Source: Marinomonas rhodophyticola
GTDB lineage: Bacteria; Pseudomonadota; Gammaproteobacteria; Pseudomonadales; Marinomonadaceae
Length of the DNA: 64,000 nucleotides
Assembly (NCBI RefSeq): GCF_026113935.1
Contig: NZ_JAPEUL010000009.1
Location: forward strand, 640,501-704,500
Direction: 5' to 3'
Shown: positions 44,864-54,696 of the stretch, piece after piece
How positions within the stretch are numbered: the stretch's first letter is position 1
How the letters are laid out: each line of letters opens with the position of its first letter
Made by a program: the position numbers and the translations under genes
The notes under the pieces: model-generated
Database searches by the model: none
Seen by the model: only the letters and a program-made list of their open reading frames with translations
Told to the model about the DNA's origin: nothing

Positions 44864-44886
44864 GAAACTGGGCCTTATTTAATATA

Positions 44887-44905
44887 AATGATAATTACTA
44901 TCATT
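44887..44905. promoter_or_regulatory. Fur box upstream of fecI
   Basis: AATGATAATTACTATCATT is a nearly perfect 19-bp palindrome matching the Fur consensus, 24 bp from the fecI start codon. Confidence 0.82.
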
Positions 44906-45035
44906 AAAAATCTTTATGGTTTCCTTGTCAAGAGAGGGTGCTGGAATGTAGGGGGTTTTTGCTTTGCAAAGACAAAGAAAAGCGCCAGGACAAGACTGAC
45001 TGGCGCTTCGATTTTTGAGTTAGACCAATGACGTA

Positions 45036-45959
45036 TTATTTTGGCGGATGATTTTCTATCCAATGATCGGCGATGTCCTCGCGGCGGGCAATCCAGACTT
45101 GGTCGTGGGATTGTACATAGTCTAGGAATTTCTTTAATGCCATAAAGCGGCTGGGTTTGCCTAGCGTTCGACAATGCATACCGATGGACATCATTTTCGG
45201 TGCGGTGGCGCCTTCTTCATACAAACAATCAAAATTGTCTTTCAGGTATTGGAAAAACTCTTCCCCGTGATTAAAGCCGTATGGCGAAGAAAACTTCATG
45301 TCGTTGCAGTCAAGCGTGTAAGGCACGATCAGATGCGGTTTGCTGCCACCATCTGGCGTATCGACTTTTACCCAATAGGGTAGGTCGTCGCCGTAGTTGT
45401 CTGAGTCGTATTTAAGTTGCGCTTGCTCTGCGACCAAGGCACGAGTGTTTGGTGAGTCGCGTCCGGTGTACCAGCCAACGGGTTTAACCCCAGTGACTTC
45501 TTCGATTAGGGCGAGGGCCTGTTGCATGTGCTCGCGCTCTTGCTCAATCGGCATTTCCTGATAATGAATCCATTTTAAACCGTGGCAGACAATCTCGTGT
45601 TTGCCTTCCACAAAGGCTTTTGCTACCTCTGGGTTGCGTTGTAATGCGGTGGCAATGGCAAAAACAGTCAGTGGTAAACCGCGTTTTTCGAACTCGTTAA
45701 GAATGCGCCAAACACCAGTACGAGAACCGTATTCGTAGAGCGATTCCATGCTCATATGACGATCTTTAAAAGGCTGCGCACCGAATATTTCAGATAGAAA
45801 GGTTTCTGCGTGTTCATCGCCATGCAAAACGCAGTTTTCACCGCCTTCTTCGAAGTTCAATACAAACTGTAAGGCGACTCGGGCGTTGTTGGGCCATTTT
45901 ACGTTTGGCAGCCCTTGGCGGCCATAACCCGCGTAATCTCGTTCTAAATAGTGTTTCAT
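45036..45959 (-). CDS. puuE: Allantoinase PuuE (polysaccharide-deacetylase fold)
   Basis: 307 residues. YGRQGLPNVKWPNNARVALQFVLNFEEGGENCVLHGDEHAE at the N-terminus and SMESLYEYGSRTGVWRILNEFEKRGLPLTVFAIATALQRNPE are diagnostic of PuuE, a metal-independent cyclic imidase unrelated to classical allantoinases, which opens the allantoin ring to give allantoate. The downstream segment WYTGRDSPNTRALVAEQ and the late MSIGMHCRTLGKPSR complete the family pattern. It is co-directional with the racemase and GntR genes. Its product is the substrate of the fusion enzyme at 25.8-28.2 kb. Confidence 0.93.
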   Translation of the reverse strand: MKHYLERDYAGYGRQGLPNVKWPNNARVALQFVLNFEEGGENCVLHGDEHAETFLSEIFGAQPFKDRHMSMESLYEYGSRTGVWRILNEFEKRGLPLTVFAIATALQRNPEVAKAFVEGKHEIVCHGLKWIHYQEMPIEQEREHMQQALALIEEVTGVKPVGWYTGRDSPNTRALVAEQAQLKYDSDNYGDDLPYWVKVDTPDGGSKPHLIVPYTLDCNDMKFSSPYGFNHGEEFFQYLKDNFDCLYEEGATAPKMMSIGMHCRTLGKPSRFMALKKFLDYVQSHDQVWIARREDIADHWIENHPPK

Positions 45960-45998
45960 GGTGTGTGTTCCATTCTTTGTTATGCATTGTGGGAACGG

Positions 45999-46730
45999 TT
46001 ATAGGCTCCAGTGAGCATAGCGCCCAGTGAAGTTTTTACTAACACGTTGACCGTATTGACCTATTTTGGAAGTCTGTAAGCCAAGTTGATGCAATGATTC
46101 TGCCAATTTTACCGCCGCGACGACGCCATCAATGATGGGCACAGGCAGTTCTGCAGACAACTTTTCAACCAAACTCGACATGCCAGCACAGCCCAAGACG
46201 ATGGCTTCCGCGCCGTCTTGTTCTATGGCAGCAAGGCATTCTTGTTTAAGTAACTGATAGGCCGCAGGATCAATATTTTCCAGAGCCAAAACGGGAATGT
46301 CGGTGGCTCTGACGCCGCTGCATTTATGTTGATGACCGTATTTTTGCAGTAAGTGTTCACTCGCTGGTAAGGTTCTAGATAACGTGGTGACGACGCCAAA
46401 GCGGTGGGCAATTAAACTGGCCATTTGAAACCCCGCCTCGGCAATGCCAATCACAGGGGCGTCAGCTAATTCACGGGCCGCGTCTAACGCGGGGTCACCA
46501 AAACAGGCAATGATGTGGGCGTCGACACCTTGCTGTTTACCTTGTTCGATAAGATCGAGCAGGGCGGCGCTGGCAATGACTTCATCAAAAGCGCATTCGA
46601 TGCTTTTAGGACCGTGCTCTGGCGTACAGGCGATGATTTGCGTGGTAGAGAGTGCAATAGATTGTGCACTCAGCGCCATGGCATGAGTCATATCGGCGCT
46701 GGTGTTTGGGTTAATGAGCTGAATTCGCAT
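45999..46730 (-). CDS. Asp/Glu/hydantoin racemase family (allantoin racemase-like)
   Basis: 243 residues from ATG 46730, with TAGGAG RBS; a longer in-frame start at 46790 lies inside the upstream regulator gene. INPNTSADMTHAMALSAQ at the N-terminus and two catalytic cysteines, in IIACFGDPALDAARE and VLGCAGMSSLVEKL, define the hydantoin/allantoin racemase group (HyuE, HpxA). With PuuE next to it, the likely role is interconversion of allantoin enantiomers before ring opening. Confidence 0.88.
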   Translation of the reverse strand: MRIQLINPNTSADMTHAMALSAQSIALSTTQIIACTPEHGPKSIECAFDEVIASAALLDLIEQGKQQGVDAHIIACFGDPALDAARELADAPVIGIAEAGFQMASLIAHRFGVVTTLSRTLPASEHLLQKYGHQHKCSGVRATDIPVLALENIDPAAYQLLKQECLAAIEQDGAEAIVLGCAGMSSLVEKLSAELPVPIIDGVVAAVKLAESLHQLGLQTSKIGQYGQRVSKNFTGRYAHWSL

Positions 46731-46737
46731 GGTGCTC

Positions 46738-47403
46738 CTAGCGGCCAAAAAGTCGTTGAAAATCGATGTTTTCATCTGCTTTGCTTTCAAGAATAAGTGA
46801 AGATTTGATGTGTTTAAGGTGATGAGTCATCCAGTTTTGTGCCTCGTCTGCGTGGCCTTTATCAAACAGCTCAAGCAACTCTGAATGGTCGCCGCATTCG
46901 CAACCGACACTGCCGCGTGTGCCGTAGGCAGCGAGAATGAGCGAGGAGCGATAGCAGAGTTGTTGGACAAAACTCGCCAGTACTTTATTGCCTGCCAGCG
47001 TGGCCAATTCATAATGGAAACGGGCGGTTAGCTGGATAGAATCGGCTAATTGATTGCTGTCTTCTGCGTGTTTTTCTTCAGTGACCATGATACGAAAACG
47101 CTCAGAATGTTCCGCATTCCAATGAGTAAGCAGATCAGGAATGAGTTGCGGCTCAATTAATATACGGCTGTCCAGTACTTCTAATGCTTCCGCTTTGCTT
47201 GGATGGTTTACTTGCGCCCCTTTGTTTTTTTCTATCACCACAAAGTGCTCTAGGGCGAGTCGTTGCAAGACTTTGCGTATGCCCGTTCGGCTCACACCAA
47301 ACGCCTCTGATAAGCGGTCTTCTGGCAGACGCGCTCCGGGCGGTAATTGATGCTCGACAATGGCGTTTAGCATTTGTCGGTAAATGATCTCATCATTCGA
47401 CAT
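46738..47403 (-). CDS. GntR-family regulator (FCD/FadR-type)
   Basis: 221 residues. The winged HTH is YRQMLNAIVEHQLPPGARLPEDRLSEAFGVSRTGIRKVLQRLALEHFVV, and the C-terminal FCD domain has metal-type histidines (ARFHYELA, HSELLELF, THHLKHI). It is 7 bp upstream of the racemase gene and divergent from the NCS1 permease. Matching palindromes ATTGTATAC(A/G)AT lie before it and before the permease, which indicates local and self regulation. Confidence 0.92.
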   Translation of the reverse strand: MSNDEIIYRQMLNAIVEHQLPPGARLPEDRLSEAFGVSRTGIRKVLQRLALEHFVVIEKNKGAQVNHPSKAEALEVLDSRILIEPQLIPDLLTHWNAEHSERFRIMVTEEKHAEDSNQLADSIQLTARFHYELATLAGNKVLASFVQQLCYRSSLILAAYGTRGSVGCECGDHSELLELFDKGHADEAQNWMTHHLKHIKSSLILESKADENIDFQRLFGR

Positions 47404-47418
47404 AGGTTGTTCCTAATT

Positions 47419-47430
47419 ATTGTATACGAT
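47419..47430. promoter_or_regulatory. GntR operator copy 1 (regulator side)
   Basis: ATTGTATACGAT lies 16 bp upstream of the regulator start; it matches the permease-side copy in 11 of 12 positions. Confidence 0.65.
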
Positions 47431-47641
47431 GTCTTTCTATAATTCGTCAATAAGACAATATAACACGGCCGTTTGTTTCATACATCTTAAACAAAAAAAG
47501 TATTTTTTGTGCACAATTTTGGTGAGTTTTTGTATTTATTGAGTAGGTTTGGTGCAGCTTAACCTCATTTTTACGGCTGTTTTTCGGCTTTTACTCTTAA
47601 ATGTCTAGGGTTGGGTTTCTGGCACATTAATTGTATTAATC

Positions 47642-47653
47642 ATTGTATACAAT
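47642..47653. promoter_or_regulatory. GntR operator copy 2 (permease side)
   Basis: ATTGTATACAAT is a perfect 12-bp palindrome ending 17 bp before the permease start codon. FCD-GntR operators of this form are common. Confidence 0.7.
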
Positions 47654-47670
47654 TAAAAAGGAACGCAATC

Positions 47671-49107
47671 ATGAAACAAGTATTTGAACAAAGCCCTAGG
47701 CTGGCAAACAGCGATCTTCTTCCTGAGAAAGATCAAAAATGGGGCTGGTATAGTATTTTCGCGTTTTGGATGTCGGACGTGCACAGTGTGGGTGGCTATG
47801 TGTTTGCTGCCAGTTTGTTTGCTCTGGGTCTAAATGGTATTCAGGTCTTTATTAGTCTGTTGTTGGGCATTTCCATTGTGCTAGTTTTTGCCAATTTGAT
47901 GGGCAAACCAGGACAAAAAGCCGGTGTGCCTTTTCCTGTGGTAGCGCGTATGTCATTTGGTGTATTCGGTGCCAATATCCCGGCTATTATTCGAGGATTG
48001 ATCGCGGTGGTTTGGTACGGTATTCAAACCTTTCTCGCGTCCAGTTCCTTTATTATTTTGCTGCTGTATTTCTTTCCTGACATGGCGTCTTTGGCGGATA
48101 AGTCGTTTATCGGGCTGTCTTACTTAGGTTGGATCGGCTTTACAGCCATGTGGGTGGTACAAGGTGTCGTGTTCATGTTTGGTATGGACATGATTCGCAA
48201 AGTCATTGATTGGTCTGGTCCTGCTATCTATGTCGCCATGTTTGCTTTGTGTATCTATATGGTAGATCGTGCTGGCTGGGAAAATATTAGTTTCAGTTTG
48301 AGTTCCAACAATCTGACTGGCATGGATGTGTATGTGCAGATGTTCATCGCGATTGCCTTGGTAGCAGGCTATTTTGCTGGACCAACCCTGAACTTTAGTG
48401 ATTTTTCTCGTTATTGCGGCAGCTATAAAAAACTCAAGCTAGGCAATTTATTGGGCTTACCTGTTAACTTTGTGCTGTTTTCTTTGTTCAGTGTGGTGAT
48501 TGTATCGGCTTCTATTCCGGTATTTGGTGAGATGATTACCGACCCTGTGGAAACGGTAAAACGTCTGGATTCTGGTTTTATTACCGTGCTTGGCGCTCTG
48601 ACCTTTATCTTTGCGACCGTAGGCATCAATATTGTGGCGAACTTTGTCGCACCTGCGTTTGATTTCTCTAACGTGTCGCCACAGAAAATCAGCTTTAAGG
48701 CAGGTGGTTTTATTGCCGCGTTTGGTTCTGTGTTGCTAACGCCTTGGAATTTATTCAATAACCCAGAAGTGATTCACTACACGGTGGACGTATTGGGGGC
48801 GATGATTGGGCCTTTGTATGGCATTCTTATCGTTGATTACTTCTTTATCAAAAAAGGCCACATTGACGTCGCTGCTTTGTATACAGAGTCTCCGAAAGGC
48901 GCGTATTGGTATGAGAATGGCGTGAACAAGAAAAGCGTCTATGCTCTTATCATCGCGGGCGTGGTGTCTATTTTGGCGACCTTCGTATTCAATGCCTTGG
49001 CAAACTACGCCATCTTTATTGGCGGTATCGTAGCGGCCTTGTCTTATCGTTACATGATGGAGCCAGAGCGTGTGGCGTTGCAAAATATCGTGTTAGCCAA
49101 GTCCTAA
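47671..49107 (+). CDS. NCS1-family transporter, probable allantoin/hydantoin permease
   Basis: 478 residues from ATG 47671 (AAGGAACG RBS; the upstream in-frame start lies across the operator). About 12 helices; NCS1 features are SDLLPEKDQKWGWYSIFAFWMSDVHSVGGYVFAAS and AGYFAGPTLNFSDFSRYCGSYKKLKLGNLLGLP. NCS1 permeases carry nucleobases, hydantoins or allantoin. Divergent placement next to allantoinase, racemase and GntR makes allantoin the best guess. Confidence 0.9.
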   Translation: MKQVFEQSPRLANSDLLPEKDQKWGWYSIFAFWMSDVHSVGGYVFAASLFALGLNGIQVFISLLLGISIVLVFANLMGKPGQKAGVPFPVVARMSFGVFGANIPAIIRGLIAVVWYGIQTFLASSSFIILLLYFFPDMASLADKSFIGLSYLGWIGFTAMWVVQGVVFMFGMDMIRKVIDWSGPAIYVAMFALCIYMVDRAGWENISFSLSSNNLTGMDVYVQMFIAIALVAGYFAGPTLNFSDFSRYCGSYKKLKLGNLLGLPVNFVLFSLFSVVIVSASIPVFGEMITDPVETVKRLDSGFITVLGALTFIFATVGINIVANFVAPAFDFSNVSPQKISFKAGGFIAAFGSVLLTPWNLFNNPEVIHYTVDVLGAMIGPLYGILIVDYFFIKKGHIDVAALYTESPKGAYWYENGVNKKSVYALIIAGVVSILATFVFNALANYAIFIGGIVAALSYRYMMEPERVALQNIVLAKS

Positions 49108-49131
49108 GAGTGGATCATTAGACACTTAAAT

Positions 49132-49165
49132 AAAGAAGCCCCGCATAGCAATGCGGGGCTTCTTT
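49132..49165. terminator. Bidirectional terminator
   Basis: AAAGAAGCCCCGCAT and ATGCGGGGCTTCTTT are perfect 15-bp arms around AGCA. It separates the convergent NCS1 and ethanolamine permease genes. Confidence 0.92.
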
Positions 49166-49187
49166 ATTTACTCAGTGAAAAGGCTTG

Positions 49188-50594
49188 TTAAGCCGTTGCA
49201 GCAAGATCGGCTTCCGCTGCCGCCAGCATGTCGAACTCTTCTTCTGGTGTTTTCGCCACAAGGCAGTTTTTGCTATACAAGAAGTAGTAAGCGGCGCCGA
49301 TGGCGAATAAGACTAGCGTGTAGAAAAACGCACGTGGATCGTAAGCGTAAACGCCAGTCAGCGCTAACAGTGACAAAACAAAGGCGATGGATGAGGTAAC
49401 GATACCGCCAGGTGTTTTATAAGGACGTTCCATGTTTGGCTGTCTGATGCGAAGCAAAATGTGGCTTAGTGCCATCAAAGCATAAGACACCGTCGCGCCA
49501 ACCACAGCCATGGCAAGCATAAGATCGCCTTCGCCAGTCAAAGAAGCTAGGAAGCCCAAAATACCCGGTACGATCAAAGCACGTGCAGGGACTTTACGTT
49601 TATCGGTAACAGACAAGCTTTGTGGAATGTAACCTGCACGAGACAAGGCAAAGACCAAGCGGCTGTAACCGTAGATGATAGAGAAGAAAGACGCGATCAA
49701 ACCAGCAAGGCCTAGAACGTTTACTGCCGTTGCTAAAGAGCTGTGTCCTGCAAAGTTTAAGGCATCAACCAAAGGCACCGCGCTCTTACCCATCGCATCT
49801 GCACCAGCGGCACCGGCTAATAAAAACACCACCAAAAGTGCCGTGAAAAGTAAAAAGATCATCGCGCCGATAATGCCTTTAGGCACGTCCTTCGCTGGAT
49901 CTTTGGCTTCTTCTGCTGCCAGAGGTACACCTTCAACCGCCAAGAATAACCACATGCCGAATGGCAACGCTGCCCAAATACCATACCAACCCATTGGCAT
50001 AAACTCAGACGCGCCAGCCGCATCAGTTACGGCCACATCAAATAAACGGCTACTATCAAAATCGCCAATCAGTGCAACCGCTGTCGCTAGGATCGCAATC
50101 ACAGCCAAACCACTGATCACCATCATGACTTTGAGCGCTTCGCCCGCACCGGCTAGGTGAATGCCGATAAAGACCAGATAAAACGCGGCGTAGACCCAAG
50201 GTCCATTAAAGCCCAACAAGGCTTCTACCGCAGAACCGATAAAAATCACAATGGCGGCAGGCGCCAAAGCGTATTCAATTAACACCGCTAGGCCAGTTAA
50301 ATAACCGCCCGTTGGTCCCATGGCTTGACGCGCAAAACTATAACCGCCACCCGCCGCAGGGATCGCCGCGGACATTTCTGCCAAGGATAAAACCAAGGTG
50401 AAATACATCACCGCCATAAGCGCCGCCGCGATAGCAAAACCGCCCCAGCCCGCTTCGGCAATACCAAAGTTCCAGCCCGCGAAGTCACCGGATATGACAT
50501 AAGATACGCCCAAGCCCGCGAGTAGAATCCAGCCCGCGGAGCCTCGTTTTAGCTGGCGTTTTGCCAGATATTCTTTGTTAATTTGATCAGACAT
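49188..50594 (-). CDS. eat: Ethanolamine permease
   Basis: 468 residues from ATG 50594 (AAGGAAAC RBS). APC-superfamily with about 12 helices; LKRGSAGWILLAGLGVSYVISGDFAGWNFGI and AAIPAAGGGYSFARQAMGPTGGYLTGLAVLIEYALAPAAI match the ethanolamine permease subfamily. It is downstream of eutB and eutC on the same strand with a 155-bp gap that carries a short tandem repeat (50712-50740, TTTTTTCACTTATC type). Confidence 0.9.
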   Translation of the reverse strand: MSDQINKEYLAKRQLKRGSAGWILLAGLGVSYVISGDFAGWNFGIAEAGWGGFAIAAALMAVMYFTLVLSLAEMSAAIPAAGGGYSFARQAMGPTGGYLTGLAVLIEYALAPAAIVIFIGSAVEALLGFNGPWVYAAFYLVFIGIHLAGAGEALKVMMVISGLAVIAILATAVALIGDFDSSRLFDVAVTDAAGASEFMPMGWYGIWAALPFGMWLFLAVEGVPLAAEEAKDPAKDVPKGIIGAMIFLLFTALLVVFLLAGAAGADAMGKSAVPLVDALNFAGHSSLATAVNVLGLAGLIASFFSIIYGYSRLVFALSRAGYIPQSLSVTDKRKVPARALIVPGILGFLASLTGEGDLMLAMAVVGATVSYALMALSHILLRIRQPNMERPYKTPGGIVTSSIAFVLSLLALTGVYAYDPRAFFYTLVLFAIGAAYYFLYSKNCLVAKTPEEEFDMLAAAEADLAATA

Positions 50595-50749
50595 TTTAGT
50601 TTCCTTTTGTTCCAGTTGTGCTCTATAGGTTGAGTTTTTAACCGTCATTTTTTGCCCAGTGGGCTTATAGTTTTCTTGCTTTTCTGTTTGTGCGTCTTCG
50701 TGCGTTTTGTTTTTTCACTTATCTTTTTTCACTTATCTTTTTCCTCGTA

Positions 50750-51651
50750 TTAGGAGATGAGGAAGTTTTTTGACTCCTTGGAGGTGTCTACAATTAAATC
50801 ATCGTCGGATCTGTCTTTGAGTTTGACGCCAGACAGTTTCAGGGTTCGTGCTTCGTTTAATAAATAAAAGGCTTTGCGCGCCGCTTCTTGGTAGACCAAG
50901 CCGGCCGGACGCACGTTGGAAATACAGTTGCGATAAGCATCGGTATACCCCACTTTACCGCCCCAAGTCAGATACAAGCCTAAGCTATCGGGGGAGTCTC
51001 AACCCGGACGTTCGCCGATTAATACCAAGACGCATTTGGCGTTGAGGCGTTCACACACATCGTCGCCAATGGCAACGCGGCCTTGTTTCACAAAACAGAT
51101 AGGGGCGAGGTTCCAGCCGTTGATATGGTCAGAAAGCGCTTGTAAAAACGGCAAGGTATTTTGTTCAACTGCCAGCGATGACAAACCATCGACCACCACA
51201 ATGGCGAGGTCGTAATGTTGTGAAGTGGAATCTCGGTGTTCGTCTAGTTGGTGGGCGGATTCGTCATCCAATCTGCGACCATAATCTGGACGCTGTAAAT
51301 AGGTTGCGCGGTCCGTCGCGCGACTGTGCAAGAGTAGGGGGCACAGTTTTTTGTCCAATTTTTTGCCCAGTCTTGTTCCATCAGAGCCTTCGACAAAGCA
51401 TCGGTGTCGAGTTGCGTGTGCACCGCATCAATAGCCTGAGCATGGGCGAGCTGAAATGCGAGTAAATGTTTGGTGGGTACACTGACACCGGCCCGCCCCA
51501 AGCCAACGCGCGCGTCCGTAAAGGCATTGAGTTTTCTCCACGCGTTTTCCGTAACGGGTTCTTCCTTTTCCGTTATAAGAGGCGTGTGTGGGTGTGTTGG
51601 GAAAGACTTATCAGGTTTAGGTATGTCGGATTTAGGGATGTCTTGGCTCAT
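50750..51651 (-). pseudogene. eutC: Ethanolamine ammonia-lyase small subunit, interrupted
   Basis: The start at 51651 overlaps the eutB stop (ATGA). The N-terminus is intact ([43 protein letters not shown]) to about 51360, then a one-base shift moves it to the frame with [24 protein letters not shown] ... [27 protein letters not shown]. An in-frame TGA at 50999-51001 follows and the same frame resumes [34 protein letters not shown]. Both a frameshift and a nonsense codon are needed. The subunit normally binds adenosylcobalamin with EutB to split ethanolamine into acetaldehyde and ammonia. Confidence 0.9.
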
Positions 51652-53083
51652 GAGCGACCTCCAATCATACGATTGAGTGATTTATGGAACGCATCAGGTA
51701 GCTTGTGGTTGAGGGTGAATTGCTCGTTATTTTTGAAGATTTCCATCTTCGCAAGCCAAGCATCAAACTCCGGCGCAGGTTTTAACCCTAACACTCTGCG
51801 AGCATATAACGCATCGTGAAAAGACGTTGTCTGGTAGTTCAGCATGATGTCGTCGGAACCTGGGATGCCCATCACAAAGGTACAACCCGCGACACCTAAC
51901 AGTGTCAGTAAATTATCCATGTCGTTCTGGTCTGCTTCGGCGTGATTGGTGTAACAGACGTCGCAGCCCATAGGTAAACCAAGTAGCTTGCCGCAGAAGT
52001 GATCTTCCAACCCTGCACGGGTAATTTCTTTGCCATCGTACAAATATTCTGGGCCGATAAAACCGACCACGGTGTTAACCAATAGCGGATTGAATTTACG
52101 TGCTACCGCATAAGCGCGTGCCTCGCAGGTTTGCTGGTCTAATCCATGGTTGGCATTCGCCGACAGCGCACTGCCTTGGCCCGTTTCAAAGTACATGACG
52201 TTGTTGCCCACTGTGCCACGATTGAGTGACAAAGCGGCCGCTTGGGCTTCGGCCAGTGTGGCGAGGTTAAAACCAAAGCTATCGTTGGTCGCTTGAGTGC
52301 CACCAATGGACTGGAACACCAAATCCACGGGTGCGCCTTGTTCAATGCATTCGATGGTGTTGGTCACGTGCGTGAGCACACAAGACTGAGTGGGAATCTC
52401 ATAATGCTGGATCACTTCGTCCATCATCTTGATCAAGCGTGTGGCTTGCTGCACGTTGTCTGTAGCAGGGTTGATGCCTATAACGGCATCACCGCAAGCG
52501 TACAGCAAACCGTCTAATATACTGGCGGCGATACCCGTTAAATCGTCCGTTGGATGATTTGGTTGTAAGCGCGTCGACAAATGCCCCGGCAAGCCAATGG
52601 TGTTGCGAAACGCGGTTTTTACATGGCATTTTTTTGCGACCAAGATCAAATCCTGGTTGCGCATAATCTTACTAACCGCCGCCGCCATTTCCGGTGTCAC
52701 ACCTGGGCGAATGGTCGTCAGTACCTCGCTGGTGGCTAAATCGCTCAGTAACCAATCACGAAAGCCCCCACGGTCAGGTGTGAAATCAAAGAAAAGGCGT
52801 TTTTGTCATGATCGTCTAATATTAGTCGGGTAATTTCGTCTTCTTCGTAGGGAACGAGAGCTTGTTCAAGGAAAACTTTTAGTGGTACATCGGCCAGTGT
52901 CATCTGCGCGATGGCGCGTTCTTCAGCGCTTTCAGCGGCAACGCCTGCTAAGCGATCACCGGAACGAGCCAGGGTGGCTTTGGCCATTAAGTCGGCAAGA
53001 TCGTCAAAGCCAAAGGTGCGCCCGCCAACTGTGTTTGTAAACTGAAAGTGGCGAGATTGAAAAGCGGAATGTGGATTATTCAT
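51648..53083 (-). pseudogene. eutB: Ethanolamine ammonia-lyase large subunit, frameshifted
   Basis: The N-terminal 100 residues start at 53083 (NPHSAFQSRHFQFTNTVGGRTFGFDDLADLMAKATLARSGDRLAG) and the rest runs from about 52765 to 51648 (GFRDWLLSDLATSEVLTTIRPGVTPEMAAAVSKIMRNQDLILVAKK ... GINPATDNV ... MGIPGSDDIMLNYQTTSFHDALYAR). The junction at SHLTVG falls in a run of five C on the plus strand (about 52766-52770); one more C would restore the frame. A homopolymer slip is therefore the simplest explanation. No carboxysome-like shell genes are nearby. Confidence 0.9.
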
Positions 53084-53336
53084 TATGTTTGCTCACGCTT
53101 TTGGTCCGGTATTGGTTAAAAAGACAGAGTCAGGCTAAAAGGCATACATTTTGCAGTCTTTATCTGAGTCTATGTTTCGAGTCCATGGTTTGATAAATCA
53201 CATGAGTTAACAGTACGGAAATCCATAAACTGACGTTATCGAATAATGGCAAAAATAATAAATTCTATATTTTTCAATGGTTTGTGTTTTATATCTTGCG
53301 TATTTTGTGAGAAAAAAGACAACAGTGGGTGTGAAT

Positions 53337-54300
53337 ATGTTGAATTTGGCGATGAATGCACCAAAAAAGAGCAATTCTGTCTGTGTGTCAGAAGCTTATG
53401 ATGCGGATTTGCATGCCAGCAACCTGACAGGCTGGCAACAAGAGTACGATCAAACTAGCCGAGGTGTTTTTTATGGGCGGATCGTCGAATTGCCGTTTGA
53501 TGGTTTGCAGGTGTTTTGTGAGCACACTAGCCAAGCCTTGCAACAAAAATGCGTAGTGTGGCCGAACTCGGTCTGGCTCGGTATTCCCCTCGCAGGACAA
53601 GAAGAGAGTCGCATTAATGGCTTAACCATTAAAGGCAATACCATCATGTGTCGGCCCGGCAGCTGTGATTTTCAACTTTCTACGCCACAGGATTACGATT
53701 TATACGGCTTGGTCGTGGATCGTCTGAAGCTGATCAAAATGGCATCGATTCATGGTGTCGACCTAAATTGGAAAGAGTCTCACCGAATATGGTCGCCTTG
53801 GTGTACCCGATAAAACCTTGGAGGAAGTGCGCTTTGTGCTCGCGCGTTTGCTCTCTATGAAAAACAAAACAACACCGCCGCGCTTGCAGCAAGACATCGT
53901 GATGATGGCACTGCTGGAAGTACTCAAAGAAGAAACGCCGCAGCCTGCCAAAACACAAAGCTATTATCACCGTAAAAAAGTCGTCGACTGTGCTCGTCAG
54001 TTTTTAGACCACCACCTTGATGAACCGGTCACCGTGACACAACTGTGTGAAGTGACCAACGTCAGCCGTCGAACCTTACAATACAGCTTTGAAAGCATCC
54101 TCGGAATCAGCCCGATTCAATACCTGCGCATCAGTCGATTAAACGGCGTGCGTCGTTCACTAGTTCAAGCCGAAAAAGGGCAATCGGTCAGCGACATCGC
54201 CGCCCAATGGGGATTTTGGCACTTAAGCCAGTTTGCTAAAGACTACAAACAATTGTTTGGTGAAACGCCCTCAAAAACACTCACGGGGTTGAGTGGTTGA
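53337..54300 (+). pseudogene. AraC-family regulator (EutR-like position), frameshifted
   Basis: The sensor half (SEAYDADLHASNLTGWQQEYDQTSRGVFYGRIVELPFDGLQVFCEHTSQALQ) reads to 53813, and the DNA-binding half (TLEEVRFVLARLLSM ... VVDCARQFLDHHLDEPVTVTQLCEVTNVSRRTLQYSFESILGISPIQYLRISRLNGVRRSLV) lies in the next frame to 54300. A one-base slip near 53790 joins them as SPLGVPDKTLEEV. The start ATG 53337 is tentative. Divergent from eutBC-eat, it is the expected activator of ethanolamine use (compare EutR). Confidence 0.85.
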
Positions 54301-54458
54301 GAGAAACAATAAATTTAGTTTTTTAAAAGTGGTATAGGGAGGGCATTCGTAGAAAAATGCTTTTTGAGCGAAGGTTGTTTTTATATGATGAGGATGCTCG
54401 TGCGCATTATCAAAATGTTCAGCTACATTTATATCACTGCAAATATAAAGGTGGCGAA

Positions 54459-54692
54459 ATGAATACAAAGCAACTAATCGAAGAGGCAGTATCACTGCCG
54501 GTAGAAGAGCGTGCCATTGTTTTGGACTCACTGCTTCGCAGTTTAAATCAGCCAGAGTCAGAGATAGACAAACAATAGGCAAATGAGGCGAAACGTCGTC
54601 TTTCTGAACTCAGATTGGGCCAAGTTGAAGAAATTCTAGGAAATGATGTGTTTAGCAAGGTGTGGGATAGGTTAACAATTAGGGGAAGATGA
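54459..54692 (+). pseudogene. Addiction-module antitoxin component with in-frame amber codon
   Basis: [39 protein letters not shown], then TAG at 54576, then ANEAKRRLSELRLGQVEEILGNDVFSKVWDRL. Proteins of the TIGR02574 'putative addiction module component' type have a Trp at that point (…WAxEAxRRL), so TGG to TAG is the likely change. The cognate RelE/ParE-like toxin, usually downstream, is absent; an IS remnant starts immediately after the stop. Confidence 0.8.
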
Positions 54693-54696
54693 AAAT

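Noticed and set aside
50712-50740. Tandem TTTTTTCACTTATC repeat as a regulatory site of the ethanolamine permease
   Set aside because: Two T-rich copies of 13-14 bp can arise by slippage; there is no dyad or positional conservation to support a function.
54357-54458. N-terminal extension of the antitoxin from 54357
   Set aside because: The family begins at [10 protein letters not shown]; the upstream residues ([18 protein letters not shown]) are unrelated, and a GGTGG-like RBS precedes 54459.
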